A DNA stretch of 64,000 bases from Cinclus cinclus. Its lineage: Eukaryota; Chordata; Aves; Passeriformes; Cinclidae. The stretch spans positions 1,061,503 to 1,125,502 of the forward strand of contig NC_085080.1 of NCBI RefSeq assembly GCF_963662255.1, written 5' to 3'. The translations under genes were made by a program, and so were the position numbers. Position 1 is the stretch's first letter, and each line of letters opens with the position of its first letter. Positions 1-36,728 of the stretch are shown piece after piece. The notes beneath the pieces were generated by a model. It made no database searches. It saw nothing but the letters and a program-made list of their open reading frames with translations, and was not told where the DNA came from.

Positions 1-223
1 CAGTCCATCCCAATTTATCCCAGTTCCCTCCCAGTCCATTCCCAGCTTATCCCAGTCCATCCCAATTTATCCCAGTTCCCTCCCAGTCCCTCCCACTCCA
101 CTCCATCCTTTTCCAGTCCCTCCCACTCTATCCCAGTCCCTCCCAGTTCATTCCCAGTCTGTCTCAGTTCCTTCCCAGTCCCTCCCAGTCCATTCCCAGT
201 CCCTCCCAGTTCATCCCAGTTGC
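1..223. repeat. Minisatellite in SH3BP5L intron 2
   Basis: Plus-strand units built on 'cccagtccctcccagtccat' (read as 'actgggagggactgggaatg' on the gene's strand). The array begins about five bases past the donor of SH3BP5L coding exon 2 and runs to the window edge. The same ACTGGGAGGG family recurs at 42.1-43.1 kb. Confidence 0.85.
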
Positions 224-227
224 TCAC

Positions 228-290
228 ATCCAGCTCCAGCTCCCCCCGGTTGATTTCAGCGTTGGCCTCGTTCAGGTGCTCGAGCTCCTC
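228..290 (-). CDS. SH3BP5L: SH3BP5L coding exon 2
   Basis: A 63-nt exon (21 codons, phase 0 at both ends) between acceptor 'tttcag' and donor 'gtgagc' on the minus strand. It reads EELEHLNEANAEINR and on to ELELD, matching the start of the SH3BP5/SH3BP5L coiled-coil (EELEHLNQASEEINQ is remembered for human SH3BP5L). The rest of the gene lies left of the window. Confidence 0.8.
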
Positions 291-299
291 CTGAAACCC

Positions 300-775
300 A
301 AAAATTTGGGATAAAAACCCCAAAAATCCGGGAAAGGACACCCCAAAAAGTCCCAAAATTCAGGGCATAACAAAATTTCTGGGATTTTCCCTCAAAATTC
401 TCCCCAAAATTCCCAAATTTTGGCCCAAATCTCCCCCCAAATCCCAAAATTTCTGGGATTCCCCCAAAATACCAAAATTTGGACCCCAACTCCCCCCAAA
501 ACCCCAAGATTTTTGGGATTCACCCCAAAATTTCCTCAAATCCTAAAATTCCGACCACAAGACTCCAAATTTCTGGAATTTCTCCCAAAAACCAATTTTC
601 TGGAATTTTCCCTCCAAAAAAACCAAAATTTCCAACCAAAAAAGCCCCCCCAAAAATCCCCAATTTTCTGGGATTTTCCCCCAAAACCCAAAACTTCAAG
701 CCCCAACCCCCCCAAAATTTTGGGATTTTTTTCTTCAAATTCCCCAAATTTTGGGATTTCTCCCCAAATTCCCAC
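300..775. other. SH3BP5L intron 1, low complexity
   Basis: C-rich, A/T-interrupted sequence made of variants of 'tccccaaaattccc'. Long open frames occur on both strands only because the repeat lacks stops. No gene seen. Confidence 0.6.
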
Positions 776-862
776 CTGGATCCGGGGGTCCAGCTCTTCC
801 TCCTCCTCCTCCTCGTCCTCCTCGTCCTTCGGGGGATTCCCGGGATTTTCCGAATCCCCCAT
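776..862 (-). CDS. SH3BP5L: SH3BP5L coding exon 1 (N-terminus)
   Basis: This exon has 29 codons, ATG at 862-860, and ends at donor 'CAG|gtggga'. The peptide starts MGDSENPGNPPK, continues as a glutamate/aspartate run and ends ELDPRIQ, which joins in frame to EELEHLN in exon 2. Human SH3BP5L has the same junction (EEELDPRIQ-EELEHLN), so the identification rests on both the acidic leader and the join. The SH3BP5 family are coiled-coil guanine-nucleotide exchange factors for Rab11; that role is family knowledge. Only 50 residues are in the window. The start is the first ATG of the frame; the true 5' leader exon is probably near 1.75-1.86 kb. SH3BP5 itself is a less likely alternative because it lacks the ELDPRIQ-EELEHLN wording. 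Confidence 0.78.
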
Positions 863-1744
863 TTTGGGATCCCCCAAAATTCCAGGGGTCCATCCAAGGG
901 GGGGGTGTGGGGGGAGGGGCCTCAGTTCATTTTTGGGGGAATTTTTCAGGAATTTTGGGAATTTTTGGATGGGTGGAGGGGGCTGGGAAAGGAAAAAAAA
1001 AAAATTTTTTTTTTTGGGGGGGGGGGGGGGTTTGAACAAAATTTGGGTTTTTAAAGAGAATTTTGGGTCACCAAAAAAGGGAAAATGTTCCAGAATTCCC
1101 AGAAAAACCCAGAAAATTTTAGGGGAATTTGAACAAAGAGGACACAATTCCGTAGAATTCCCCAAAATTCCTGAAAACTCTCCCCAAATTCCACTGAAAT
1201 TCCTGAAAATCCCCCAAATTGATGAAATCTAACTTAAATTCACTCAAATTCCCAAAAGTTCCACCTGAAGATCGCAAAAATCTCTAAAATTCCCAAAAAT
1301 AATCCCCAAATTTCCCAAATATTCCCAAAATTTTCCCCACATCCCCTAAGTGACCCCAAAATCGCCTGAAATTCCTCCAAAATTCCCACCAATTTCCCGC
1401 AAAAAATTCTTATTTTCCCCCAAAAAATTCCCGAATTTCCCCCAAATCTCCTCAAATCCCCTCAAGCACCCCCAAAATCAACCCAGACCCCCAAAATCCC
1501 CCCCAATAACCCCAAAATCCCACAAAAATCCCACAGAATTCCCAGAAAAATAAAAAAAAATCCCACAAAAATCCCTCAATTTCCCCCCATATCTCCCTCA
1601 GACCCCCCCAAATCCCCCTCAGACCCCCCCCAAAAACCCTCCCACGACCACGACCCCAAAAATCCCTCCAGCCTCCCTTCTCCCGACCCCCCAAAATTCA
1701 GAAATTTTCCTCAAAATTCCCAAATTTCCCCCAAATTCCCGCCC
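863..1744. other. Low-complexity 5' intron or leader of SH3BP5L
   Basis: Same 'ccccaaaattccc' texture as the adjoining intron, plus a poly-A/T/G run at 975-1031. It probably holds the intron between a non-coding first exon and coding exon 1. No further coding sequence was recognised. Confidence 0.5.
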
Positions 1745-2510
1745 CCTCCCCCCCCCGGGCCTGTGTTTACCCCCCGCTCCGCCACCGCTGAGGGGCCGCT
1801 CCCCACCGGAAGCGGAAGTCCGCCTCAGTTGCATCCTGCCGTACAACATGGCGGCGCCCCGTTTTCGTTTTAAACCCCGCGTTTCCGTCGTTCTCCCGGT
1901 TCCCCGCGGGCTTGATTCCGTGGGGAGTGATGAATCGTGACACCGAATCTGCCGTGCCTAGTTTTGGCTGCGATTCGCCTTATAATTTGTTTCAAAATAG
2001 CTCTGGGATGGTGGAAGGGTGCCGGCATCTTGTTGAAGGGGCCCGCCGCGCCTCAAGATGGAGGAGGAGGGCGGTGAACCCACGGGAAGGTTAGAAGGAA
2101 CCACCCAAAATTAGAGAGGAAACGGGACTCTCGGTCCCCCCAGAGCTCCTTGAACCTTCTCAGACGTTCCCAAATCCCCCCTTCCCTCATTTCACGCGTG
2201 GTTTCACCCTCAGCCACCGTGCCGAACCGGAAGAGGAAGTTCCTCCAACTTTCTCCTGACGTGTAACATGGCGGCTCCTTGCGCTCAACTCCTCTCGCGT
2301 CTCTGCCACCCGCCCGGTTCCCGGGAGCTCAAATCGGTTGTGTTTGTGAAATAGGTGATGGGGAAACAGCCGCGCTCCGACTGGACCCGGTTCGGTTTAA
2401 AACAAGGCGAGAATCGGAACCGGAAATAGATCCGTGGGTGCCGCCATCTTGCGTTACGGCACGGCCGCTTCTCAAGATGGCGGCGGGGGCGGTGCCGCCA
2501 TTTTGAATTT
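1745..2510. promoter_or_regulatory. CpG-rich, probably bidirectional promoter region
   Basis: This is the first GC-rich, non-repetitive stretch between the SH3BP5L start (minus) and GABBR1 (plus). Two related modules occur at 1805-1855 and 2226-2275. Each has ACCGGAAG plus a second GGAAGT (ETS-type) and, about 40 bp later, AACATGGCGGC (YY1-type). Further YY1-like cores lie at about 2050 (AAGATGGAGG), 2440 (GCCGCCATCTTG, opposite strand), 2473 (AAGATGGCGGC) and 2496 (GCCGCCATTTTG). ETS and YY1 motifs close to start sites are typical of TATA-less housekeeping promoters. Which gene each module serves is inference. Confidence 0.6.
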
Positions 2511-2699
2511 ATTTGATTTATTTTTAATTCTGGATCAGGATCGGGATTTGGGATCGGGACTGAAATTTGGGATTAGGATCGGGATTGAGGACGAGGATTT
2601 GGAACGGGGACTGTTTTCCCGGTTAACTTCCGGCGGAATTCCGGGAAAGGCTCCGGATTTCCCGAGGAATTCCTGAGGAATTCCCTTCTTCCTCTTCCC

Positions 2700-4205
2700 A
2701 AACCCCGATTTTCATTTTTTTTCCCCAAATCCCGCCTTTCCCTGCTCCTCTTTTTCCGCCCATCCCAAAATCCCACCCCAAAATGCAGCAAAAAAATGAA
2801 TAGGAAAATAAAATAAAATAAAATTATTTTTAAAAAAATCCCTCCTAGGAGTCCCCGGGATTTTTGTGATTTTTTTTATTTTATTTTATTTTTTGGGATT
2901 TTAATTCCATGGGACTTTTTGACCCTGTCTCCAAATTTCCCGCCCCCAAATCCCAGAATTCCATCCCAAATCCTCCTCAAACCACCCCACATTCCAAATA
3001 TTCCCCCAGATTCCCAAAGTTCCCCTCCTAAAAATCCAAAATTCCCATCAAATTCCTCCACAAAAATCCCTGAAATTCCCCACAAAATCCCCAAATTCCC
3101 CCCGAAATCCCCATTTATCCCCCCAAAATCCCAAAATTTCTGCCCAAATCCCCATTTTTTTTTCCAAAAATCTCCCGAAATTCTTTCCAAAATCCTAAAA
3201 TTTCCCCAAGCCCCCCAAAAATCCTCCCCAGAATCCCAAAATTTCTCCTCATAAATCCCAAAATCGCCGTCAAAGTCATCCCAGATTCCCAAAATCCCAA
3301 AAATTATCTCCAAGTCCCCCCCAAATTCTCCCTCCAAATCCCCAAATTCCCCCCAAAATACCAAAATCCACCCCTCACAATCCCAAAATTCCCTCCCCCC
3401 GAATCCCTTCTCAAAACTCCAAAAATTCCTCCAAAATTCCCCCAAATCCAAAACTGCCCCAAAATCGCGAAATTCCCGCCCCAAATCTCAACATTCCCCC
3501 CAAAATTCCCCACAAAATCTCTTCATAATTCCTAAATTTCATCCTGAACTTCCCCCCAAAAATCCCCAAAATTCCCCCAAGATATTCCCCAAATTTCCCC
3601 CAAAATCCCGCTAAAATTCCCCCTTAATCCCCCTGAAAAAAAATCCCCAAAATTAAAAAAAAAAAAACAAAATTCCCTGCAACATATCCTCATAATTCCC
3701 TCCAAATCCCTCTAAACGCCCCCAAAATTCACCCCAAAATCCCCTCAAAATCCCCCAAATTGCCCCCAATATATTCCCCCTAAAATTCCCCGCAAATTCC
3801 CCCCAAATTTTCCCAAATTTTCCCCAAAATTCCCCCGAAGTCCCGTCAAAAATCCCCCAAATTCCCCCAAAATATCCCAAAAATTCCCCCCCCAAATCCC
3901 CCCAGAACCTCCCAAATTCACCCAAAAATTCCCCAAAATTCCCCCCAAAATCCCCACAAATCCCCCAAAATCCCCCAAATTTTCCCCTCAAAATACCCAA
4001 AATTCCTCGCAAATTTCCCCCCAAAATTCCCCAAAATCTCCCAAAATCTCCCCTCAAAATTCCCAAAATCCCCCCCAAAAATTCCCAAAATTTCCCCCAA
4101 AAACCCCGCAAAAATCCCCAAAATCCCCCCAAAAATCCCCAAATTTCCCCAAAATCCTCCAAAATCTCCCCCTAAATCCCCCAAAATCCCCAAAAAATCC
4201 CCCCC
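2700..4205. repeat. C-rich low-complexity array upstream of GABBR1
   Basis: About 1.5 kb of imperfect 'ccccaaaattcccc' units (densest 2920-4200) with A/T-rich breaks at 2790-2890 and 3645-3670. Probably part of the GABBR1 5' intron or intergenic space. No gene seen. Confidence 0.7.
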
Positions 4206-5300
4206 AGAGTCGGCTCCTCCCCCTCCCCCTCCCCGGCCCCTCCCCCTTTCCCCTCCCCCCCGCCCCTCCCCCACCCCGGCCCCTCCCTCCCGGTGATTCC
4301 CGAACCCGAGGCCCCTCCCGAAGCTGCCGGGACCCCCCAAATCCATCCCCAAAATAATTTTTTTTTTTTTTTGGGGGGGGGGGGGAATCCCAAACCCCTC
4401 CCCCCACCCCGGGTAATTCCCCCCCTCAAAAAAAAAAATCCCCAAAATTCCAAGATTTTTTTTTTTCCCTCCCGTTTTATTTTATTTATTTTTTTTTTTT
4501 TAATTTCTTTCTCGCCGCTCCCGGAGCATCCTCGGCTCCATCCCCGCCCCTCCCCCACCCGTGGGAAGATCCCCTCCCCCCTCCCCCCGCCAAAAAAAAA
4601 TTTTTGGGGAGACCCCCCTCCCCCCCCCCCCTCCCCCCCCTTTCCCCCATTTTTTATTCCCGGGTTTTTTTTTGGGGGGAATTTCGGGAAGATCGGGACG
4701 AGGTAAGAACCGCCCCTCCCCCCTTCCCCCAAAATTTGGGGGGTCCTGGAATTTTAGGGGGGGGGGGGGGTGGGGATCCCAAAAATTTGGGGAAGAGGGG
4801 TCCTGGAATTTTATGGAGGGGCAGAAATTGGGGGGAGGAGGGGGGTCCCAAAAATTGGGGGAGGGGTCCCAAAAATTGGGGGAGGGGTTCTGGAGGCGGG
4901 GGGGGTGGGGGGGAGGGGTCCCCAAATTTTTGGGGATGTCCTGGAATTGGGGGAGGGGGGTGTCAGAATTTTTGGGGGGAGGGGCCAAAATTGGGAAAGG
5001 GATCCCGAAAATTGGGGGGAGGGGTCCTGGAATTTTTTTGTGGGGGAAGGGCAAAAATTTTGGGGGGAAGGGGTCCCAAAATTTGGGGGGGGGGGGTGGG
5101 GGAGGGGTTCCCAAATTTGATGGGGGGAGGGGTGGATTTTGGGGACCCCCTCCCCCAATTTCTGCCCCTCCCCCCATTCTGGAACCTCCTGAAAAATTCC
5201 CAAATTTTGCCCCAAATTCCCAAAATTTGGGTTTTTTTAAAAATTGGGGGGCGTGGCCAAAGGGGGAGGGGTCTCGTGGTTGCCCCTCCCCCCGGGGGGG
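4206..5300. repeat. G/C homopolymer-rich region with short tandem units
   Basis: C-runs and T/A-runs to about 4680, then a G-rich array based on 'ggtcccaaaaattgggggag' (4735-5150). A consensus-like donor (GACGAG|gtaaga) sits at 4702/4703 between them. Confidence 0.7.
4677..4702 (+). other. GABBR1: Candidate end of a GABBR1 5' non-coding exon
   Basis: The first GABBR1 coding exon begins exactly after a 3' splice site (cag at 6449-6451), so a leader exon must lie upstream. The sequence GACGAG|gtaaga ending at 4702 is the best plus-strand donor noticed in the preceding 2 kb. The exon start is unknown; only its 3' edge is proposed. Confidence 0.3.
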
Positions 5301-5345
5301 TTTAATTAGCCTGGATTATGCAAATGAGGATTAATTAATTAAAGG
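5301..5345. promoter_or_regulatory. Octamer plus homeodomain site cluster
   Basis: Non-repetitive island with TAATTA at 5303-5308, a perfect POU octamer ATGCAAAT at 5318-5325 and TTAATTAATTA at 5331 on. It stands out between G-rich repeats and AT-rich sequence and looks like a regulatory element of the GABBR1 5' region. The factor assignment is by motif only. Confidence 0.4.
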
Positions 5346-6448
5346 CTGGAGAGGTGGGGGAGGGGCTCAAATCCTTCCCCTCCCCCCACCCCAAACTCGG
5401 GTTTAATAATTACAAATTAATTATTTAAGGTTAATTATTAATTAATTCGTGTTATTATTAATATTTTCTTGGTAACGGGTTCAGAGCTTAATTAGGGGGT
5501 GGTTAATTAAGGGAGGGGCAATTAAAAATTGGGGAAAATTCAATTTTTTAAAATAAAATTTAACCCTGCAATTAAAAATAATGACTAATTATTAATAATT
5601 ATTGGCAGTGTAATTATATAATAATTATTGAATGATTATTAATTGGTTCGAAGGTTAATTAAAATAGGAGAAATTGAAGAATTGGAAAAACTCGATTTTT
5701 AATAAGAAAATTTAATTATCTTTTAAAATCAGAGTATTTTTTAAAACGGGAAAGTTCGGAATGAAAAGGGGAGGAGAAAAACCGGTTTTAAAAACCAAAA
5801 TTTTAAAATATTTTTTAAAAGTTGGATTTCTTTAAGAGAAATGGGGAATTTCAAATTTAAAAGAGGGGAAAAAAATTTCAAATTTGAGAAAGGAAATTTA
5901 ATAATTTCAAATAATTAGAATTTAAATAAGGGAATCATCAAGATTAAAAATTGTGGAAAAAATTTGATACCTAAAAAGAAAATGAAATTATTTTTTCAAA
6001 AATCAGAATTTTTTTTACAAGACAGGAAATTTTAAAATTAAAAACGGGGGAAAAAATTTCAATTTTTCAAGAGAAAACGTGATTTTAAAAATATAAAATT
6101 AGAATTTAAAAAATACAAATTGTGAAATTTTAAAGTGAAAAACGAGGGGGAAATTTCATTTTTTTTTTTTTTTTAAAGAACCCCTTAATTTTAATAAAAT
6201 AAAATCAGAATTATAAAATGAATTTTAAAAATTTTTGGGGAGTTCTGGGGAATTTTGAAATAAGAAACGGGAGAAATTTTCCAAGATTTAGAAAACAAAA
6301 TTAGAAAAACCGACGAATTTTGAAACTTTAAAACGAAAAATGGGGAGGGGGGGGGGGGAGAGGGAAATTTCGAGTTTTCAAGAGAAAACTCAATTAAATA
6401 AATTAAAATTAGAATTTCAAAAATTAATTTTAAATTTTTGGGCTCCCT
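5346..6448. other. AT-rich GABBR1 leader intron
   Basis: About 1.1 kb of AT-rich, weakly repetitive sequence ('aattaaaattagaatttaaa'-like). It ends at the acceptor 'ctccctcag' (6443-6451). No gene seen. Confidence 0.6.
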
Positions 6449-6451
6449 CAG

Positions 6452-34016
<27,565 letters not shown>

Positions 34017-34024
34017 GTGAGCCC

Positions 34025-36336
34025 GGGCAAAAAAAAAAGGAACGGGGGGGAGGGGGGGGAAAAAGAAAAAAAAAAATAATAAATAAATAAATAAATAAAA
34101 CCTTACGGAATTTTTTGGGGATTTTTTTACAAATTTTTGGGGTTTTTTTATTTTTTGGAGATTTTTTTTTTTTGGGTTTTTTTTTTGTATTTTTTTAAGG
34201 GTTTTTTTTTTTAATATTTTTTTTAGGGTTTTTTTTAATATTTTTTTTAGGGTTTTTTTTAATATTTTTTTTAGGGGTTTTTTTAATATTTTTTTGAGGT
34301 TTTTCTTTTAATATTTTTTTAGGGTTTTTTTTAATATTTTTTTTAGGTTTTATTTTAATTTTTTTTTTTAAGGTTTTTTTTTAATATTTTTTTAAGGTTT
34401 TTTTTTTAATATTTTTTTAAGGTTTTTTTTTTTAATATTTTTTTAAGGTTTTTTTTTTAATATTTTTAAGTTTTTTTTTTTAATATTTTTTTCTAGGTTT
34501 TTTTTTATATTTTTTTTTAGTTTTTGTTTAATATTTTTTTTAGGTTTTTCTTTTAATATTTTTTTAGGTTTTTTTTTAATATTTTTTTTAGGTTTTTTTT
34601 AATATTTTTTTAGGTTTTTTTTAATATTTTTTAAGGTTTTTTTTAATATTTTTTTAAGGTTTTTTTTTTAATATTTTTTTTAAGTTTTTTTAAATATTTT
34701 TTTTAGATTTTTTTTAATATTTTTTTTAGGGTTTTTTTTTAATTTTTTTTTTTTTAAGGTATTTTTTTTTTAATTTTTTTTAAGGTTTTTTTTAATATTT
34801 TTTTTAGGGTTTTTTTTTTAATTTTTTTTTTAAGTTTTTTTTTAATATTTTTTTTAGGTTTTTCTTTTAATTTTTTTTTAGGTTTTTTTTTAATATTTTT
34901 TTTTAGGTTCTTTTTTTAATATTTTTTTAGGTTTTTCTTTTAATATTTTTTTAGGGGTTTTTTTTAATATTTTTTTTAGGTATTTTTTAATATTTTTTTA
35001 GGTTTTTTTTTAATATTTTTTTTAAGTTTTTTTTTTTAATATTTTTTTAGGGTTTTTTTTACTATTTTTTTAGGTTTTTTTTAAATTTTTTTTAGTTTTT
35101 TTTATATTTTTTTAGGTTTTTTTTTAATATTTTTTTTAAGGTTTTTTTTTTTAATATTTTAGGTTGCTTTTAAGATTTATTTTAGAATTTTTTTAAGTTC
35201 TTTTTAAGGATTATTTTTTTTTTTTAGAATTTTTTATGGCTTAAGATTTCTTTTTTTTTAGAATATCTTATGGCTTATGATTTTTTTTTTTTTTAGAATT
35301 TTTTAGGGTTTTTTAAAGATTTTTTTTAGAATTTTTTATGGCTTAAGATTTTTTTTTTCTTAGAATTTTTTAGGGTTTTTTAAAGATTTTTTTCAGAATT
35401 TTTTTAGGGTTTTTTTAGGATTTTCTTTAGAATTTTTTTAGGGTTCTTTTAAGATTTTTTTAGAATTTTTTAGGGTTTAAGATTGTTTTTAGAATTTTTT
35501 TAGGGTTTTTTTAAGATTTTTTTCAATTTTTTTTTTTCCAATTTTATTCCGGTTTTTTTAAATTTTTTTTTTTTTCTGATTTTTTTCGGATTTCTTTCAG
35601 GGATTTTGTTTTGTTTTGTTTTTTTCCAGGTTTTTCTCAGGTTTCTTTCGAAAATTTCTCAGATTTTGTTTTCAAAATTTTTTTGGGAATTTTTTCGGAT
35701 TTTTTACAGATTTTTTTTCCAGGATTTTATTCAGATTTTTTTTCAGATTTTTAGGGTTTTTTTTTTTTATTATTTTTTTCTAGATTTTTTTCAGAACTTT
35801 TTTGGATTTTTTTTTCAGCTTTTTTTAACTTAATTTCAAAAATTTGCAGATTTTTTTCAATTTTTTTTTTTTTTTTCCTGAACTTTTCAGATTTTATTTT
35901 CAGATTTTTTGGGTTTTCCCCATTTTTTTCTGATGTTGTTTTCAAATTTTTTTGGGGAATCTTTTGAGACTTTTGTTTGTTTGTTTTTCTGGGGGGGGGG
36001 GGGGGGGGTGAGGAGTTTATAGGAAAATCAGGGAAAAAATTAAAAACTGGGAAAAACTGAGAAAAAAATCAGGGAAAAAATCGTAAAAATTTGGGGGAAA
36101 TCATTGAAAATGGGGGGGGACTCTGGGAAAAAAATCGGGAAAAAATCAGAAAAAAATCACGAATGAAATAATGAAAAATTGAGAAAAAATCAGGGGGAAA
36201 TTATTTAAAAAGTCAGAAAAAAATCGAGAAGAATTGGGGGAAAAAATCATAAAAAATCGGGAAAAAAAATCATTAAAAATCGGGAAAAATCGGAAAAAAA
36301 ATCATTAAAAATCGGGAAAAATCGGAAAAAAAATCA
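34025..36336. repeat. T-rich array after GABBR1 exon 20
   Basis: 'ttttttaatatttttttagg' units from about 34190 to 35160, then T-rich sequence, a G-run at 35991 and A-rich 'aaaaatcgggaaaaa' units up to the gap. No coding sequence for the GABBR1 tail was seen. Confidence 0.85.
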
Positions 36337-36536
36337 NNNNNNNNNNNNNNNNNNNNNNNNNNNNNNNNNNNNNNNNNNNNNNNNNNNNNNNNNNNNNNNN
36401 NNNNNNNNNNNNNNNNNNNNNNNNNNNNNNNNNNNNNNNNNNNNNNNNNNNNNNNNNNNNNNNNNNNNNNNNNNNNNNNNNNNNNNNNNNNNNNNNNNNN
36501 NNNNNNNNNNNNNNNNNNNNNNNNNNNNNNNNNNNN
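36337..36536. other. Assembly gap (200 N)
   Basis: Exactly 200 unknown bases. GABBR1 on the left lacks its last exon(s) and DMB on the right lacks its last exon, so the true gap is probably longer than 200 bp or the join is arbitrary. Confidence 0.99.
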
Positions 36537-36695
36537 AAACGGCAACAAAAAGGGAGAGAAAATGAGGAAAAATGGACAAAATGGGTCAAAAATGGATGGG
36601 AAAATGACAGAAAAGGGATAAAAAAGGACAAAAAGTGATCAAAACTGACAAAAATGACAAAAAGTGACAAAAAAATTGACATTGGGGTCCCTCAC
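36537..36695. repeat. Short array right of the gap
   Basis: 'gacaaaaatgacaaaaagtg' units continuing the DMB intron 4/5 texture. The terminal DMB exon is not visible here. Confidence 0.7.
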
Positions 36696-36728
36696 CTGCG
36701 TGGGTGGCACCAGGGAACGGGGCGTAAC
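36696..36728 (-). CDS. DMB: DMB exon 5: endosomal sorting motif
   Basis: 33 nt between 'ctccag' and 'gtgagg', coding GYAPFPGATHA. YAPF is a YxxPhi lysosomal targeting signal, in the position of YTPL in human DMB. Phase 1 both ends. Confidence 0.85.
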
